DNA of 64,000 nucleotides from Bacteroidales bacterium (GTDB lineage: Bacteria; Bacteroidota; Bacteroidia; Bacteroidales; UBA1715): contig JADKDL010000006.1 in NCBI GenBank assembly GCA_016714605.1, positions 232,187 to 296,186 on the forward strand. Reading direction: 5' to 3'. Within the stretch, counting starts at the first letter, position 1; every line of letters begins with the position of its first letter. The position numbers and the translations under genes were made by a program. Below are positions 36,501-42,920 of the stretch, piece after piece. The notes under the pieces were generated by a model. The model made no database searches and was not told the origin of the DNA. It saw only the letters and a program-made list of their open reading frames with translations.

Positions 36501-36636
36501 GTAAATAAGTATCTTTCTCCCATACACCTTTTATGCTTCCCGGTGGTACTTTTACCGCAGCTTTTACAGTATTTAAACACAAAAAAATCACTAACAATGA
36601 CACCATGAGTGTCCTCATTTTTACCAGCTCTTTCAT
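30496..36636 (-). CDS. Giant SprB-repeat surface protein, 5' part (frameshift near 30501)
   Basis: Secreted surface protein: signal peptide MKELVKMRTLMVSLLVIF from the ATG at 36636 (the open frame extends to 36801, but the extra residues look non-coding). Next comes a right-handed beta-helix region ending SPAIDKGN and IDIGATEY (choice-of-anchor Q type), a domain of unknown fold, and then six SprB repeats (PANGITNTGGAI ... YKWSNGATTEDI ... LSVGTYIVTVT) in a composite unit of about 240 residues with PKD-like segments. The frame stops at NENVFY*. Removing one T from the TTTT run (30501-30504) joins it to the next frame as VFINES. The restored product would be about 3,000 residues with nine SprB repeats and a T9SS tail. 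Confidence 0.85.
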   Translation of the reverse strand: MKELVKMRTLMVSLLVIFLCLNTVKAAVKVPPGSIKGVWEKDTYLLSGTYSIKEFDTLLIKPGSVILTPDGLSDITVYGSLLINDSYSAGDSVYYSVNTTRVYGNGKVLANKMISYRSSFSTYKCTNSSFISVEKSHIIPTKDTSFIASEYTDYSTVAFFNNIVDVRFGLKQVIYLEDIIKSELRCEGNKFLSSTKVLSYYIEIQSPDVFAVILQNSFKGGEAAINIGKTEKSTVEIVNNIFIANTNPLNIGISSLQSTSIVNNSFYNNLSDPSIKSDLFNSIAKGVYIVNNIIYNLKNSTTSWMNAEVVLNNIFKPYGTSEILPIIDISNITEDPQFRNLENLSLLPTSPAIDKGNKGYSLYKFDYFGNDRVMGNTIDIGATEYRPFTKFLSQKKQWSYKREYTKIFGREPFTINTDYFMVGVDTIVGSKQYQKIYKTNDSTLNNWKLVFLARENSGRIYLRALGRIADILWIDFHANAGESFYVADGYLGDSIKITIKATDSYYHSGVGLKRISFSTNFKNDAVWIQRLGTTNIQFANNTFYSKNGSLTDELECVWEEGSLYYTNDKNTNPECWSQNYAAKYSTKVEVDLFPATIQYSHELTSGATYTIIDKTNNVANPVILYKDSGMPIFYFVMGEDKLPIVTNKVLRKRFVMTDDYMVKDSVYYDTLLFIFRFPEYYSFTGKVRCADGLQNIGGSIDLTPIGFEPISYLWSNGATTQDLANVGAGKYFVTATEYHGYQFKDTFEVCFIPVQANIITPSEVHICENTSTTIQANHKNYVEKYYWSTGETTASISVSQSGVYTVLAIFNSGMSISDTVKVIVDKVEPVTIVGDALAFVSETKRYYFSPSTTSPNNIQWKVKPETFALLQVLDDKSVEILFGDTGTYTLYLSNNLNNCYVEDSLKIEVNKQYPGISISGISKPANGITNTGGSVNITVNQIHTTTETPIYTYKWSNGATTEDISNLSVGTYIVTVSNQFGEREKASFNVLFTSEPFSLINSDFIEICQGMRDSVIANKHQNIVSYNWGNGDVSNYTIVSESGVLKLKALFTSGMMAYDSIRVIVNPYQTFNIIGADMVSVNSMETYNFQPYSTEYNLSWVLTPDTAGNLIVNADKSASITFKQVGEAKLSLVVSDDEKACILGADKNITIMPIDTNTFAISGIASPANGLTNTGGAIDVSVTNLSTSTSEKSYSYKWSNGETTEDIINLAVGVYTITVTDNNNISKIANFSVGYTQEAVNLINPLQLSACSGTTIKIDAIAGQNILSYQWSNGEQTASISVTESGEYSLKVVFASGMAAYDTVAISMLPVTVLNIIGSDYLTVDKPENYTFQPYLSEYDVSWILNPTSVGTVKENDDNSATVSINTPGEFELSLQVNQNDTSCIEGTTKYLFAVPSDTSTFVIRGVVTPANGITNKGGAIDVSIENIASDFNTYTYKWSNGATSQDITNLSVGVYTVTITDNNNIEKTTEFAVGYTQEDVNLIISEQIATCENEFSIKLNAVSDTNIVFYEWSNGSFTDTIIVTDSGSYTLKAYYASGMIVLDTVSVVINSKSYLNILGAQQLIINTPETYTFKPYSKDYILYWSLNVDSVGTIVENEDNTTTITFNTSGNYELRLEVGDTDKACVQGSVMNIEVLNNDTLSFYIKGSVTPANGITNNGGAIAITIENNSSLEGEFTYLWSNGATTEDIENLSVGTYQLTVTEKSGSKTTASFKVGYTQEIVNLIQPNSFNTCDIDSIRIDAISDQNIVSYKWSNGKDTSSIYAYESGKYSLEAIYASGMSIFDSILVSMKEMQTIAIVGSESVFVSTQVTYSFEPYSSEYNLFWNLSPSNAGTIKLNDDNTALVTFDSIGDAVLTLTVKEIYEICMQSSELKIKVLPKDTNSFIVTGIVSPAHGVTNSGGAINVSVEGGNENVYTYLWSNGATTQDIENLSVGNYLVTVTDNFGKEIIKNFAVGYTQELVNLVKVDSIVLCRGERDIIEAQKSSNITSYVWSTGQTNYFIIVSEAGSYTLAAHYASGMIVTDTVLVIMNEPKALSIAGNENVFY

Positions 36637-36866
36637 TAATGTTTTTTGATTGGGAATTTGAAAAGATTCATTTTTTGAAGACATACACACATCTTCCGTG
36701 TTTGCTTTGACAATAGTAACTTTCTTCATTGTGATAATTATTATTTTAAAATTCTTAATAAAATTTCCCTTAGCTGAGATTATCATGTAATGCTCCTCCA
36801 ATAGAATTCAGGTTGTTTCTGTACCCCAAAAACAAATTAAATTAGATTTCGTTGCAAAAAAAATGA

Positions 36867-37559
36867 TTAAAAATGTAAAAAAAATGAAACCTTCGGAGCA
36901 AAAGATTGATTTAGAGGAATATAATTTTGTTGTTTATAGATAGATTTATTTGAATATCTATAAACTAGCCCCAGTGAAAGATCGAAATTTTCGGAAAAAG
37001 GTATGAAAAACTCAATATCTACTGTCGGTTCTAAATAAAACCGGCGAAGTAAAAGTTGAGATTCTCTTATAAATGAGTTTTCATCTGCAACTTTATTATT
37101 CTTGTTGTTGGTCACCAAACAAGAAACAACGACTCCGGCAGAAATTGCAAAACTAAAATGCTTGGCATCGAACTGCAAACCGGTCATAAGGGGTAAACTC
37201 AAAAAGGTGTATCTGTTTTTTTCAGTTAGAGTATCACCCTCAGTTTTATAAACAAGTATTGAGCTGTCTTTTTCTTGAATGGTATACCTTCTTAGGGTAT
37301 CTTTTCCTACAATGATTTTATAAACATCAAGTGTGTCGTATAATGTAACTGTTTCATTATATGCGCGATTGTAGCTGTATGACAAATCGGCTTCAGTGTT
37401 TAGAAACGTTACATTAAGCGTACTACTAAAAAACCAAGGTTTAAAATTTGCTCTAAATGGAACTCCAATTGTAAAAGCACTTGCTCTTACTGGAGAGAAA
37501 AATGAATCTATTTCAAAAGAAGAAATTCCAGTAGCATAATTGGCAGAAACACCAATCAT
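36867..37559 (-). CDS. Outer-membrane beta-barrel protein, main part (frameshifted)
   Basis: 230 residues with alternating hydrophobic strands typical of a small outer-membrane barrel: FTIGVPFRANFKPWFFSSTLNV, TFLSLPLMTGLQFDAKHFSFAIS, FDLSLGLVYRYSN, and a terminal aromatic PKVSFFLHF. It has no signal peptide of its own; the signal lies in the upstream frame at 37589-37738 and one added A in the A6 run at 37602-37607 would join them. It lies between the anti-sigma-like gene and the giant adhesin, so it may help export or anchor the adhesin; that is inference from position. Confidence 0.7.
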   Translation of the reverse strand: MIGVSANYATGISSFEIDSFFSPVRASAFTIGVPFRANFKPWFFSSTLNVTFLNTEADLSYSYNRAYNETVTLYDTLDVYKIIVGKDTLRRYTIQEKDSSILVYKTEGDTLTEKNRYTFLSLPLMTGLQFDAKHFSFAISAGVVVSCLVTNNKNNKVADENSFIRESQLLLRRFYLEPTVDIEFFIPFSENFDLSLGLVYRYSNKSIYKQQNYIPLNQSFAPKVSFFLHF

Positions 37560-37588
37560 TAAATCTAAAACATACTGTTTTTTTTCAA

Positions 37589-37738
37589 CTAATAATACTT
37601 CTTTTTTCTTACTATAGTATCGTAGGTATAAACGGTATCATAAACAACCTCAGAAATTTTACCTTCTTGGGCTTGGGTAAAAATTATAAAAAATAAAAAA
37701 AATAATGTTGTTATACTGTATTTATACATTTCCTCCAT
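37589..37738 (-). pseudogene. Signal-peptide fragment of the barrel protein
   Basis: Short frame starting MEEMYKYSITTLFFLFFIIF, a clear signal peptide, with a purine-rich GGAGGAA just before the second Met. It continues QEGKISEVVYDTVYTYDTIV and stops after RKKKYY. In the next frame the sequence reads EVLLVEKKQYVLDLMIGVS, leading into the barrel at 37559, so this is the 5' end of that gene cut off by a one-base loss in a homopolymer. Confidence 0.65.
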
Positions 37739-37809
37739 AATCAAGCACACAAATATATCGTATGTAAAGGAGAAAACGAAAAAAAGTAACAAATAACTAT
37801 AAACAAATT

Positions 37810-38463
37810 TTAATTTCTGTTTCTTACTCTTTGTTTTACTTTTGTAACGACTGAATCTTCAAGAAGAACCTGATTTTTATAGACTTTTACAACCTTAAGC
37901 GTTGTTTTTTCGTCTTGTGCTGAAGCAGTGTTCTCTTTCACTGTCTCAACGGCTGTATTTGAGTTAAAGGGCGAAACAGTGTTATTGATTTTTGTATCAA
38001 TATTTTCAAAATTATTCACCTGTTTTTTATTCGGTTTTGCAGAGAAAATTGGTTTTACAGTTGTATTGTTCTGTGCATTAATTTCTGTAATTGGCTCTAG
38101 TTTTTCTTCATTAATTTCAAGAACAGGTTCTTCCAATTTACTCTCATCTATGGCTTCAATAATTGCAGGAGTACTTTTTACAGGATGTGAACTTTTGGGT
38201 GTAGTATGTTCAACTGTAATAGAAGGTTGCTCCGCTGCACCTTCAAAAATATTGGTAAAAACAGGACCAACAAACCAAGCGGCTGCAGCAACACTTATAA
38301 GTGAAGTGGCAACAATGACAATTATTTTTTTAGTCATTGAACTTGTACGTTTACGTTCTCTCTTTGATTGGAATTGTTCCCATGTAGTAGCTCCAATTGG
38401 CTCAAATGTTGCGCCTAAATTGGAAACAAACAATTCGTCTATATTTTTATAACTGTTTTGCAT
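37810..38463 (-). CDS. Probable anti-sigma factor (single-pass membrane protein)
   Basis: 217 residues: a short cytoplasmic N-terminus (NIDELFVSNLGATFEPIGATTWEQF), a basic stretch (KRERKRTSSMTKK), one TM helix (IIVIVATSLISVAAAAWFVG, about 47-66), and a low-complexity periplasmic region rich in Glu, Thr and Asn. This layout and its place 66 bp after an ECF sigma factor gene fit an anti-sigma factor that holds the sigma at the membrane. No zinc-binding ASD motif is visible, so the role comes from context. Confidence 0.7.
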   Translation of the reverse strand: MQNSYKNIDELFVSNLGATFEPIGATTWEQFQSKRERKRTSSMTKKIIVIVATSLISVAAAAWFVGPVFTNIFEGAAEQPSITVEHTTPKSSHPVKSTPAIIEAIDESKLEEPVLEINEEKLEPITEINAQNNTTVKPIFSAKPNKKQVNNFENIDTKINNTVSPFNSNTAVETVKENTASAQDEKTTLKVVKVYKNQVLLEDSVVTKVKQRVRNRN

Positions 38464-38529
38464 AATTTATTTCTTGTTAAATAGATACCTCGATTTTCCT
38501 TTCATAATTTAGGAAAATGTATTCTCAAT

Positions 38530-39150
38530 TTATATACATTCTGAATTTTGTATCTGTCTTACGTTTTTAAAATTTTTCATATACTCTTCAAGCTTTTTGC
38601 GGAGCATCATTTTCGCTCTGAGCAATCTAGAACGCGATGAACTTTCATCAATACCTAGACTGTCGGCTATTTCTTTATGTCTGATACCGTCAATTACAGC
38701 AAGGTTAAAAACAATGCTATATTTTTCGGGCAACTGCTTCAACATGTCTAAAAGCATTTCTTGTGTAATACCGGCATCCATTACATTCTTCAAATCAGAA
38801 TTTTCATCACTTCCATGCTGATCATCGGCTACTGTTAAATAGGGCTCGTAATCTGCACTATCTATAAACTGCGATTTCATTCTCTTGCTTTTCTTATAGA
38901 TATTTATGGCATTATTAACCATTACTCTACGCATCCAAGCTGAGAAAGAACCCTCACCCTTCCAAGTAAAAGATTCAATAGAATTAAATATCTTTATGAA
39001 TCCTTCTTGGAGCATATCCTCTGCATCGTCAGCATCAGCTGCATATCTCAAACAGATACCTCTCAGCATAGCATTATAACGACAGAAGATTTCTCGCTCT
39101 GCGGCAGTGTTTCTCAAAACACATTGTTCTGCCAATACCTTTTCACTCAC
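38530..39150 (-). CDS. ECF-type RNA polymerase sigma factor
   Basis: 206 residues with sigma region 2 (ICLRYAADADDAEDMLQEGFIKIF, then FSAWMRRVMVNNAINIYKK) and region 4 helix-turn-helix (LPEKYSIVFNLAVIDGIRHKEIADSLGI and SRLLRAKMMLRKKL). Acts as an alternative sigma that, with the anti-sigma-like protein encoded next, probably controls the downstream barrel and giant adhesin genes on the same strand. T9SS-linked ECF sigmas such as SigP are known in Bacteroidota, but identity with SigP is not shown. The start is an ATG preceded by a TAnnTTTG box about 100 bp upstream. Confidence 0.9.
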   Translation of the reverse strand: MSEKVLAEQCVLRNTAAEREIFCRYNAMLRGICLRYAADADDAEDMLQEGFIKIFNSIESFTWKGEGSFSAWMRRVMVNNAINIYKKSKRMKSQFIDSADYEPYLTVADDQHGSDENSDLKNVMDAGITQEMLLDMLKQLPEKYSIVFNLAVIDGIRHKEIADSLGIDESSSRSRLLRAKMMLRKKLEEYMKNFKNVRQIQNSECI

Positions 39151-39248
39151 TCGCTTTTCTAATTTTTATATGTAAAACAAGTAAACTCTATATTCGTTGC
39201 AAACATTCTTGCTAATATTTATATTCAAAAAAAAAATATTCTAGGTAA

Positions 39249-39256
39249 CAAAAGTA
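39249..39256 (-). promoter_or_regulatory. Candidate -7 promoter box for the sigma-factor operon
   Basis: On the minus strand TACTTTTG matches TAnnTTTG and lies about 100 bp before the sigma-factor start. A -33 box was not evident. Confidence 0.35.
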
Positions 39257-39419
39257 CAAAATAAAGATTAAGTATATGAAAATTAATATTATAAAATTCT
39301 TTTTATATCAAAATATTTTCTTTAAATCAAGACTTTACATAAAAATAATAATGATTTTTCTTATATTTTTTTTTGATTTATGTAATTTTTACTAGCTTCG
39401 CAGTGAGAAAAAATATGCC

Positions 39420-40505
39420 GTGGAAATAATTTTAAGTCTATTATTATCTTTTATTATAACCTTTTTGATAATTCCTTTAATTATCAAAATTGCGTTATTG
39501 AAACATCTTTATGATGTACCTGAAGAGAGAAAATCGCATAATACCGTAGTGCCAACATTGGGCGGATTGGGAATTTTTATAGGTTTCATACTTTCTGTAA
39601 CTTTCTGGACAGACTTCGCTGTATTCCCAGGATTACAATATTTAGAGTTTGCTCTAATAGTAATTTTCTTTTTAGGAATAAAAGATGATATAATAGCTCT
39701 TGCTCCAGGAAAGAAAGCATTGGGAATACTCCTCGCTGCCGGAGTAATAGCAATTTGGGGTGATATAAGAATATCAGGATTTTATGGAATGTTTGGTATT
39801 CATGAGTTGCCTTATTGGTTAAGCATTTTGTTTACTATATTTACCGTATTTATTATAATAAATGCAGTAAACCTTATTGATGGAATAAATGGACTTTGTT
39901 CAAGTACTTCAATAATTTCAGCACTTTCATTCGGAACATGGTTTTACCTTGAAGGTAGCCCCAAAAGTTTTCAATTGGCAATAATATGTGCTGCAATAGT
40001 TGGCTCAGTATTAGCATTTTTAAGATATAATGTTACTCCAGCCAAAATATTTATGGGTGATACCGGTTCGTTATTACTCGGTTTGTTATTAGCATTCTTG
40101 GCAATAGAATTTTTAGAAATTAATTGGAGCACCACCAAAAACATCTATTACATGCGCTCTTCTCCGGTTGTAGCTATGGGTTTTCTTGCGCTACCATTAG
40201 TCGATATGGTTAAAGTATTTGCTATCAGACTTTATCGTAAACGTTCTCCTTTTCATCCAGACAAAAATCATATACATCACATATTATTATCTCTGGGCTT
40301 TACCCACACCAATGCTACAATTCTGTTGTCATTATTTTCAATCTTCTTCGTGCTATTATCTCTCTATTTCAATAATATAGGGTCTTTAGAATTAGGTTTA
40401 ATAATTTTTCCGTTTGCACTTCTTATAAGTGTTATCCCTAATATTATACTTTATACTAAGAATAAAAAAAAATACGAAATGCTTGAAAAAGAATCAGCTT
40501 TCTAA
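39420..40505 (+). CDS. WecA/TagO/MraY-family undecaprenyl-phosphate sugar-1-phosphate transferase
   Basis: Integral membrane enzyme that transfers a sugar-1-phosphate (usually GlcNAc-1-P) to undecaprenyl phosphate, starting O-antigen, exopolysaccharide or wall-polymer synthesis. About ten hydrophobic helices alternate with the family motifs RKSHNTVVPTLGGLGIF, FLGIKDDI, NAVNLIDGINGL, IFMGDTGSLLLG and the terminal HPDKNHIHH block. The HIHH type favours WecA/TagO over MraY. 361 residues. A TAG lies just upstream in frame and the first start is GTG at 39420, so GTG is used. Divergent from the sigma-factor operon. Confidence 0.9.
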   Translation: MEIILSLLLSFIITFLIIPLIIKIALLKHLYDVPEERKSHNTVVPTLGGLGIFIGFILSVTFWTDFAVFPGLQYLEFALIVIFFLGIKDDIIALAPGKKALGILLAAGVIAIWGDIRISGFYGMFGIHELPYWLSILFTIFTVFIIINAVNLIDGINGLCSSTSIISALSFGTWFYLEGSPKSFQLAIICAAIVGSVLAFLRYNVTPAKIFMGDTGSLLLGLLLAFLAIEFLEINWSTTKNIYYMRSSPVVAMGFLALPLVDMVKVFAIRLYRKRSPFHPDKNHIHHILLSLGFTHTNATILLSLFSIFFVLLSLYFNNIGSLELGLIIFPFALLISVIPNIILYTKNKKKYEMLEKESAF

Positions 40506-40814
40506 TTATTTTTTTCTCTATAAATATTGAAAATTACGGTTTGACAATCTAGAATTGAAAACCTACGTTTTAATGATATAGGTTATATCACTACTACATA
40601 ATAAAGAATACTATAGGTTATTAACTACAACACTTCTGTTTGTTCATTACTTTCATGTTACTATTATTTACAATTTTTCATAATTTTTGTATGTTTGCTA
40701 CAGATAAAGGGAACAAGCTTTGTAATACAAAATTTAGACAAACTATTTTTTAACCTTATAGTATAAGAGATTCTCTTTGGAAAAATGAAAGTGTAATCTC
40801 TTCAATTCAGTATT
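40506..40814. other. Intergenic region
   Basis: 309 bp of AT-rich DNA between the transferase and the DUF4468 gene. No gene, hairpin or repeat was recognised; it should contain the promoter for the DUF4468-muramidase-MoxR-OstA run. Confidence 0.4.
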
Positions 40815-41378
40815 ATGATGCAAAAAACAGGAATACATATAATTCTTTTCGCCATTTTGAGTTTACCTATGATAGCACAAGTAGGTAAGAAAAATGAAAA
40901 AGAACCTTACATTATTACCAAAACAGTCGATATGCCTGGTCTTTCAAAAGATAAAGTGTATAAAGCAGGTGTAAGATGGCTGAAAAAACTTGAAGATACG
41001 CAACTCGAAAGATTCAATGAAGCCGAAGGCATATATGAGGCTAAATCTAGATTATTATATGAAAACGACGTTAGATTGGAGAATATTCTTCTAAGCAAAG
41101 ATGCTGCTCTTAGAACGAAAGGTTATATTTATTACACCGTCAGAATTACTGCTAAAGAAGGAAAATTAATTATTGACTTTACTAACTTTGACCACGATGC
41201 GTTTATAAGCAGATACGGTAAAATAAGTTTTGGTCTGATCGTTAAGAGCGAAAAAGTGCCACTCGACACATGCTTCGAACACACTCTCTGGTGTAATGCT
41301 GTTTGGGAAAATATGAAATCGAAAATTTTAAAACATATAACCGCTATCTGGATGAATTCAAAATCTACGTTTGATTAA
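40815..41378 (+). CDS. Secreted DUF4468 domain protein
   Basis: 187 residues with a signal peptide (GIHIILFAILSLPMIAQ) and a DUF4468-type TBP-like fold: VDMPGLSKDKVYKAGVRWL, then YYTVRITAKEGKLIIDFTNF. These periplasmic proteins are common in Bacteroidota and have no known function. Two adjacent ATG codons (40815, 40818) could start it. It nearly touches the next gene (stop at 41376-41378, next ATG at 41383), so they are likely co-transcribed. Confidence 0.75.
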   Translation: MMQKTGIHIILFAILSLPMIAQVGKKNEKEPYIITKTVDMPGLSKDKVYKAGVRWLKKLEDTQLERFNEAEGIYEAKSRLLYENDVRLENILLSKDAALRTKGYIYYTVRITAKEGKLIIDFTNFDHDAFISRYGKISFGLIVKSEKVPLDTCFEHTLWCNAVWENMKSKILKHITAIWMNSKSTFD

Positions 41379-41382
41379 AACT

Positions 41383-42036
41383 ATGGCAGCAAAAAAAAAG
41401 AAAAAGAAAAGCAAAGGCGAAGTATTGATTTATAAAATTCTTATTATTTTATTTATATGCTTTGCCATTTATGTATTCTTTTTTCATGAAGGCAAACAGA
41501 ATATTACTACTCACTACATAGCTCAAACGGTTGAAGATAATTATGGCAAAGAAATAGATAGAAATGCTGAACTACTCAATCTGCCCGCAGCATATTTTAA
41601 AGCACTCATAATGCTCGAAAGTTCGGGCAAAAAGAATATAAAACCACGTTTTGAAGTCCATGTTTATGAGCGCTTAAAAAAGGTCAAAAACGGAGAGCGT
41701 AGAAAACTTGAAAATATTACTCATGCAATGATTAAATATACTCCCGACGATGCTTTAGAAAATTTGGCAAGTTCATGGGGTCCATTTCAAATAATGGGTT
41801 ATAAATGTATTCAACTAGGAGTAAATGTTAAAGATTTACGAAGTGATGAGTCCATTTTTTGGGGCATGAAATGGATAAATGAAAACTACGGAAAAATTCT
41901 AAAACAAGGCAGATTCAAAGACGCTTTTCATTATCACAACACCGGTAAGATATATCCTAAAATAGGTCCGTCAAAAACCTATGACCCTAACTATGTTACA
42001 AACGGTTTAAAATACATGACCTATTTTGACAATTAA
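41383..42036 (+). CDS. Membrane-anchored N-acetylmuramidase-like (lysozyme-fold) protein
   Basis: N-terminal Lys-rich cytoplasmic tail, a TM helix (about residues 16-34), then a periplasmic lysozyme-like domain: YFKALIMLESSGKKN with the likely catalytic Glu, PRFEVHVYERL, SSWGPFQIMGYKCIQLG and a late KYDP-like YDPNYVTNGLKYM. These match the N-acetylmuramidase/SLT group that cuts peptidoglycan. A TTG at 41371 is in frame but the ATG at 41383 gives the typical MAAKKKKKK start. 217 residues. The MoxR-type frame overlaps its end. Confidence 0.75.
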   Translation: MAAKKKKKKSKGEVLIYKILIILFICFAIYVFFFHEGKQNITTHYIAQTVEDNYGKEIDRNAELLNLPAAYFKALIMLESSGKKNIKPRFEVHVYERLKKVKNGERRKLENITHAMIKYTPDDALENLASSWGPFQIMGYKCIQLGVNVKDLRSDESIFWGMKWINENYGKILKQGRFKDAFHYHNTGKIYPKIGPSKTYDPNYVTNGLKYMTYFDN

Positions 42037-42910
42037 TACTTACAAAAATTGTACTGTACTTATCACCATTTTTTCTAAAGGACATTGCTTGTTGGTTGGT
42101 GTTCCCGGATTAGCAAAAACACTCTTAGTAAATACCGTTGCAAGTGTTTTGGGTCTGAATAACAACAGAGTGCAATTTACGCCAGATTTAATGCCTTCTG
42201 ACATTATAGGAACAGAAATTTTAGACGATAAAAAGAACTTTAAATTTATAAAAGGACCTTTATTTTCTAACTTCATATTGGCAGATGAAATAAATAGAAC
42301 ACCTCCTAAAACTCAAGCTGCACTTTTGGAGGCTATGCAAGAACGATCGGTTACCGCTGCCGGGATAACTTACCCATTGCCCGACCCATTTTTCGTTTTA
42401 GCTACTCAAAACCCAATAGAACAAGAGGGAACATACCCATTGCCTGAAGCTCAATTAGACCGATTTATGTTTAATATTTGGGTAGATTATCCAAGTTTCA
42501 ATGATGAAATGACCATAGTAAAGGAAACAACTTCTTCTAAAAAAATTAGTCTTAATCCGCTTCTTGATGCTGAATCTATTAAGTTCTACCAATCACTTAT
42601 AAGAAAAGTACCTGTAAACGACAATGTGGTTGAATATGCAGTAAAACTCGTTGCAAAAACAAGAAAAAACTCCGAATTTGCTCCTTCTATAACTAAAGAA
42701 TTTCTTACATGGGGTGCCGGTCCGAGAGCTTCTCAAAACCTCATTATAGGAGCTAAGACCAACGCTGTTCTGAAAGGTAAATACTCACCAGATATAGAAG
42801 ATGTTAAAGCCGTAGCATTGCAAACCTTACGCCATAGATTAGTGAAAAACTACAAGGCAGAAGCTGAGGGTGTAAGCATAGACAATATTATATCTGAACT
42901 TATGAAGTAA
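42026..42910 (+). CDS. MoxR-family AAA+ ATPase, N-terminally truncated
   Basis: AAA+ chaperone-type ATPase of the MoxR family: Walker A GVPGLAKTLLV, Walker B LADEINR, TPPKTQAALLEAMQE, sensor region VLATQNPIEQEGTYPLPEAQ and a lid domain (TWGAGPRASQNLI). The usual N-terminal 35-40 residues (helix with VxVGQ before the GHxLLxGVPG segment) are missing, and the only start is a TTG at 42026 that overlaps the muramidase stop. Either a deletion has fused the two genes or the enzyme starts oddly short. Usual MoxR partners (DUF58, VWA proteins) are not adjacent. Function is probably impaired but the ATPase core is intact. Confidence 0.8.
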   Translation: MTINTYKNCTVLITIFSKGHCLLVGVPGLAKTLLVNTVASVLGLNNNRVQFTPDLMPSDIIGTEILDDKKNFKFIKGPLFSNFILADEINRTPPKTQAALLEAMQERSVTAAGITYPLPDPFFVLATQNPIEQEGTYPLPEAQLDRFMFNIWVDYPSFNDEMTIVKETTSSKKISLNPLLDAESIKFYQSLIRKVPVNDNVVEYAVKLVAKTRKNSEFAPSITKEFLTWGAGPRASQNLIIGAKTNAVLKGKYSPDIEDVKAVALQTLRHRLVKNYKAEAEGVSIDNIISELMK

Positions 42911-42920
42911 TTAAAAGATA

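Noticed and set aside
27606..36636. CRISPR-like repeats suggested by recurring segments about 700 bp apart
   Set aside because: They are coding repeats of SprB domains (for instance GCACCATTGCTCCA), far too widely spaced and variable for CRISPR.
37928..38452. 174-residue plus-strand frame with hydrophobic stretches
   Set aside because: Antisense to the anti-sigma-like gene; its apparent membrane segments arise from the complement of Glu/Lys/Asn-rich coding sequence.
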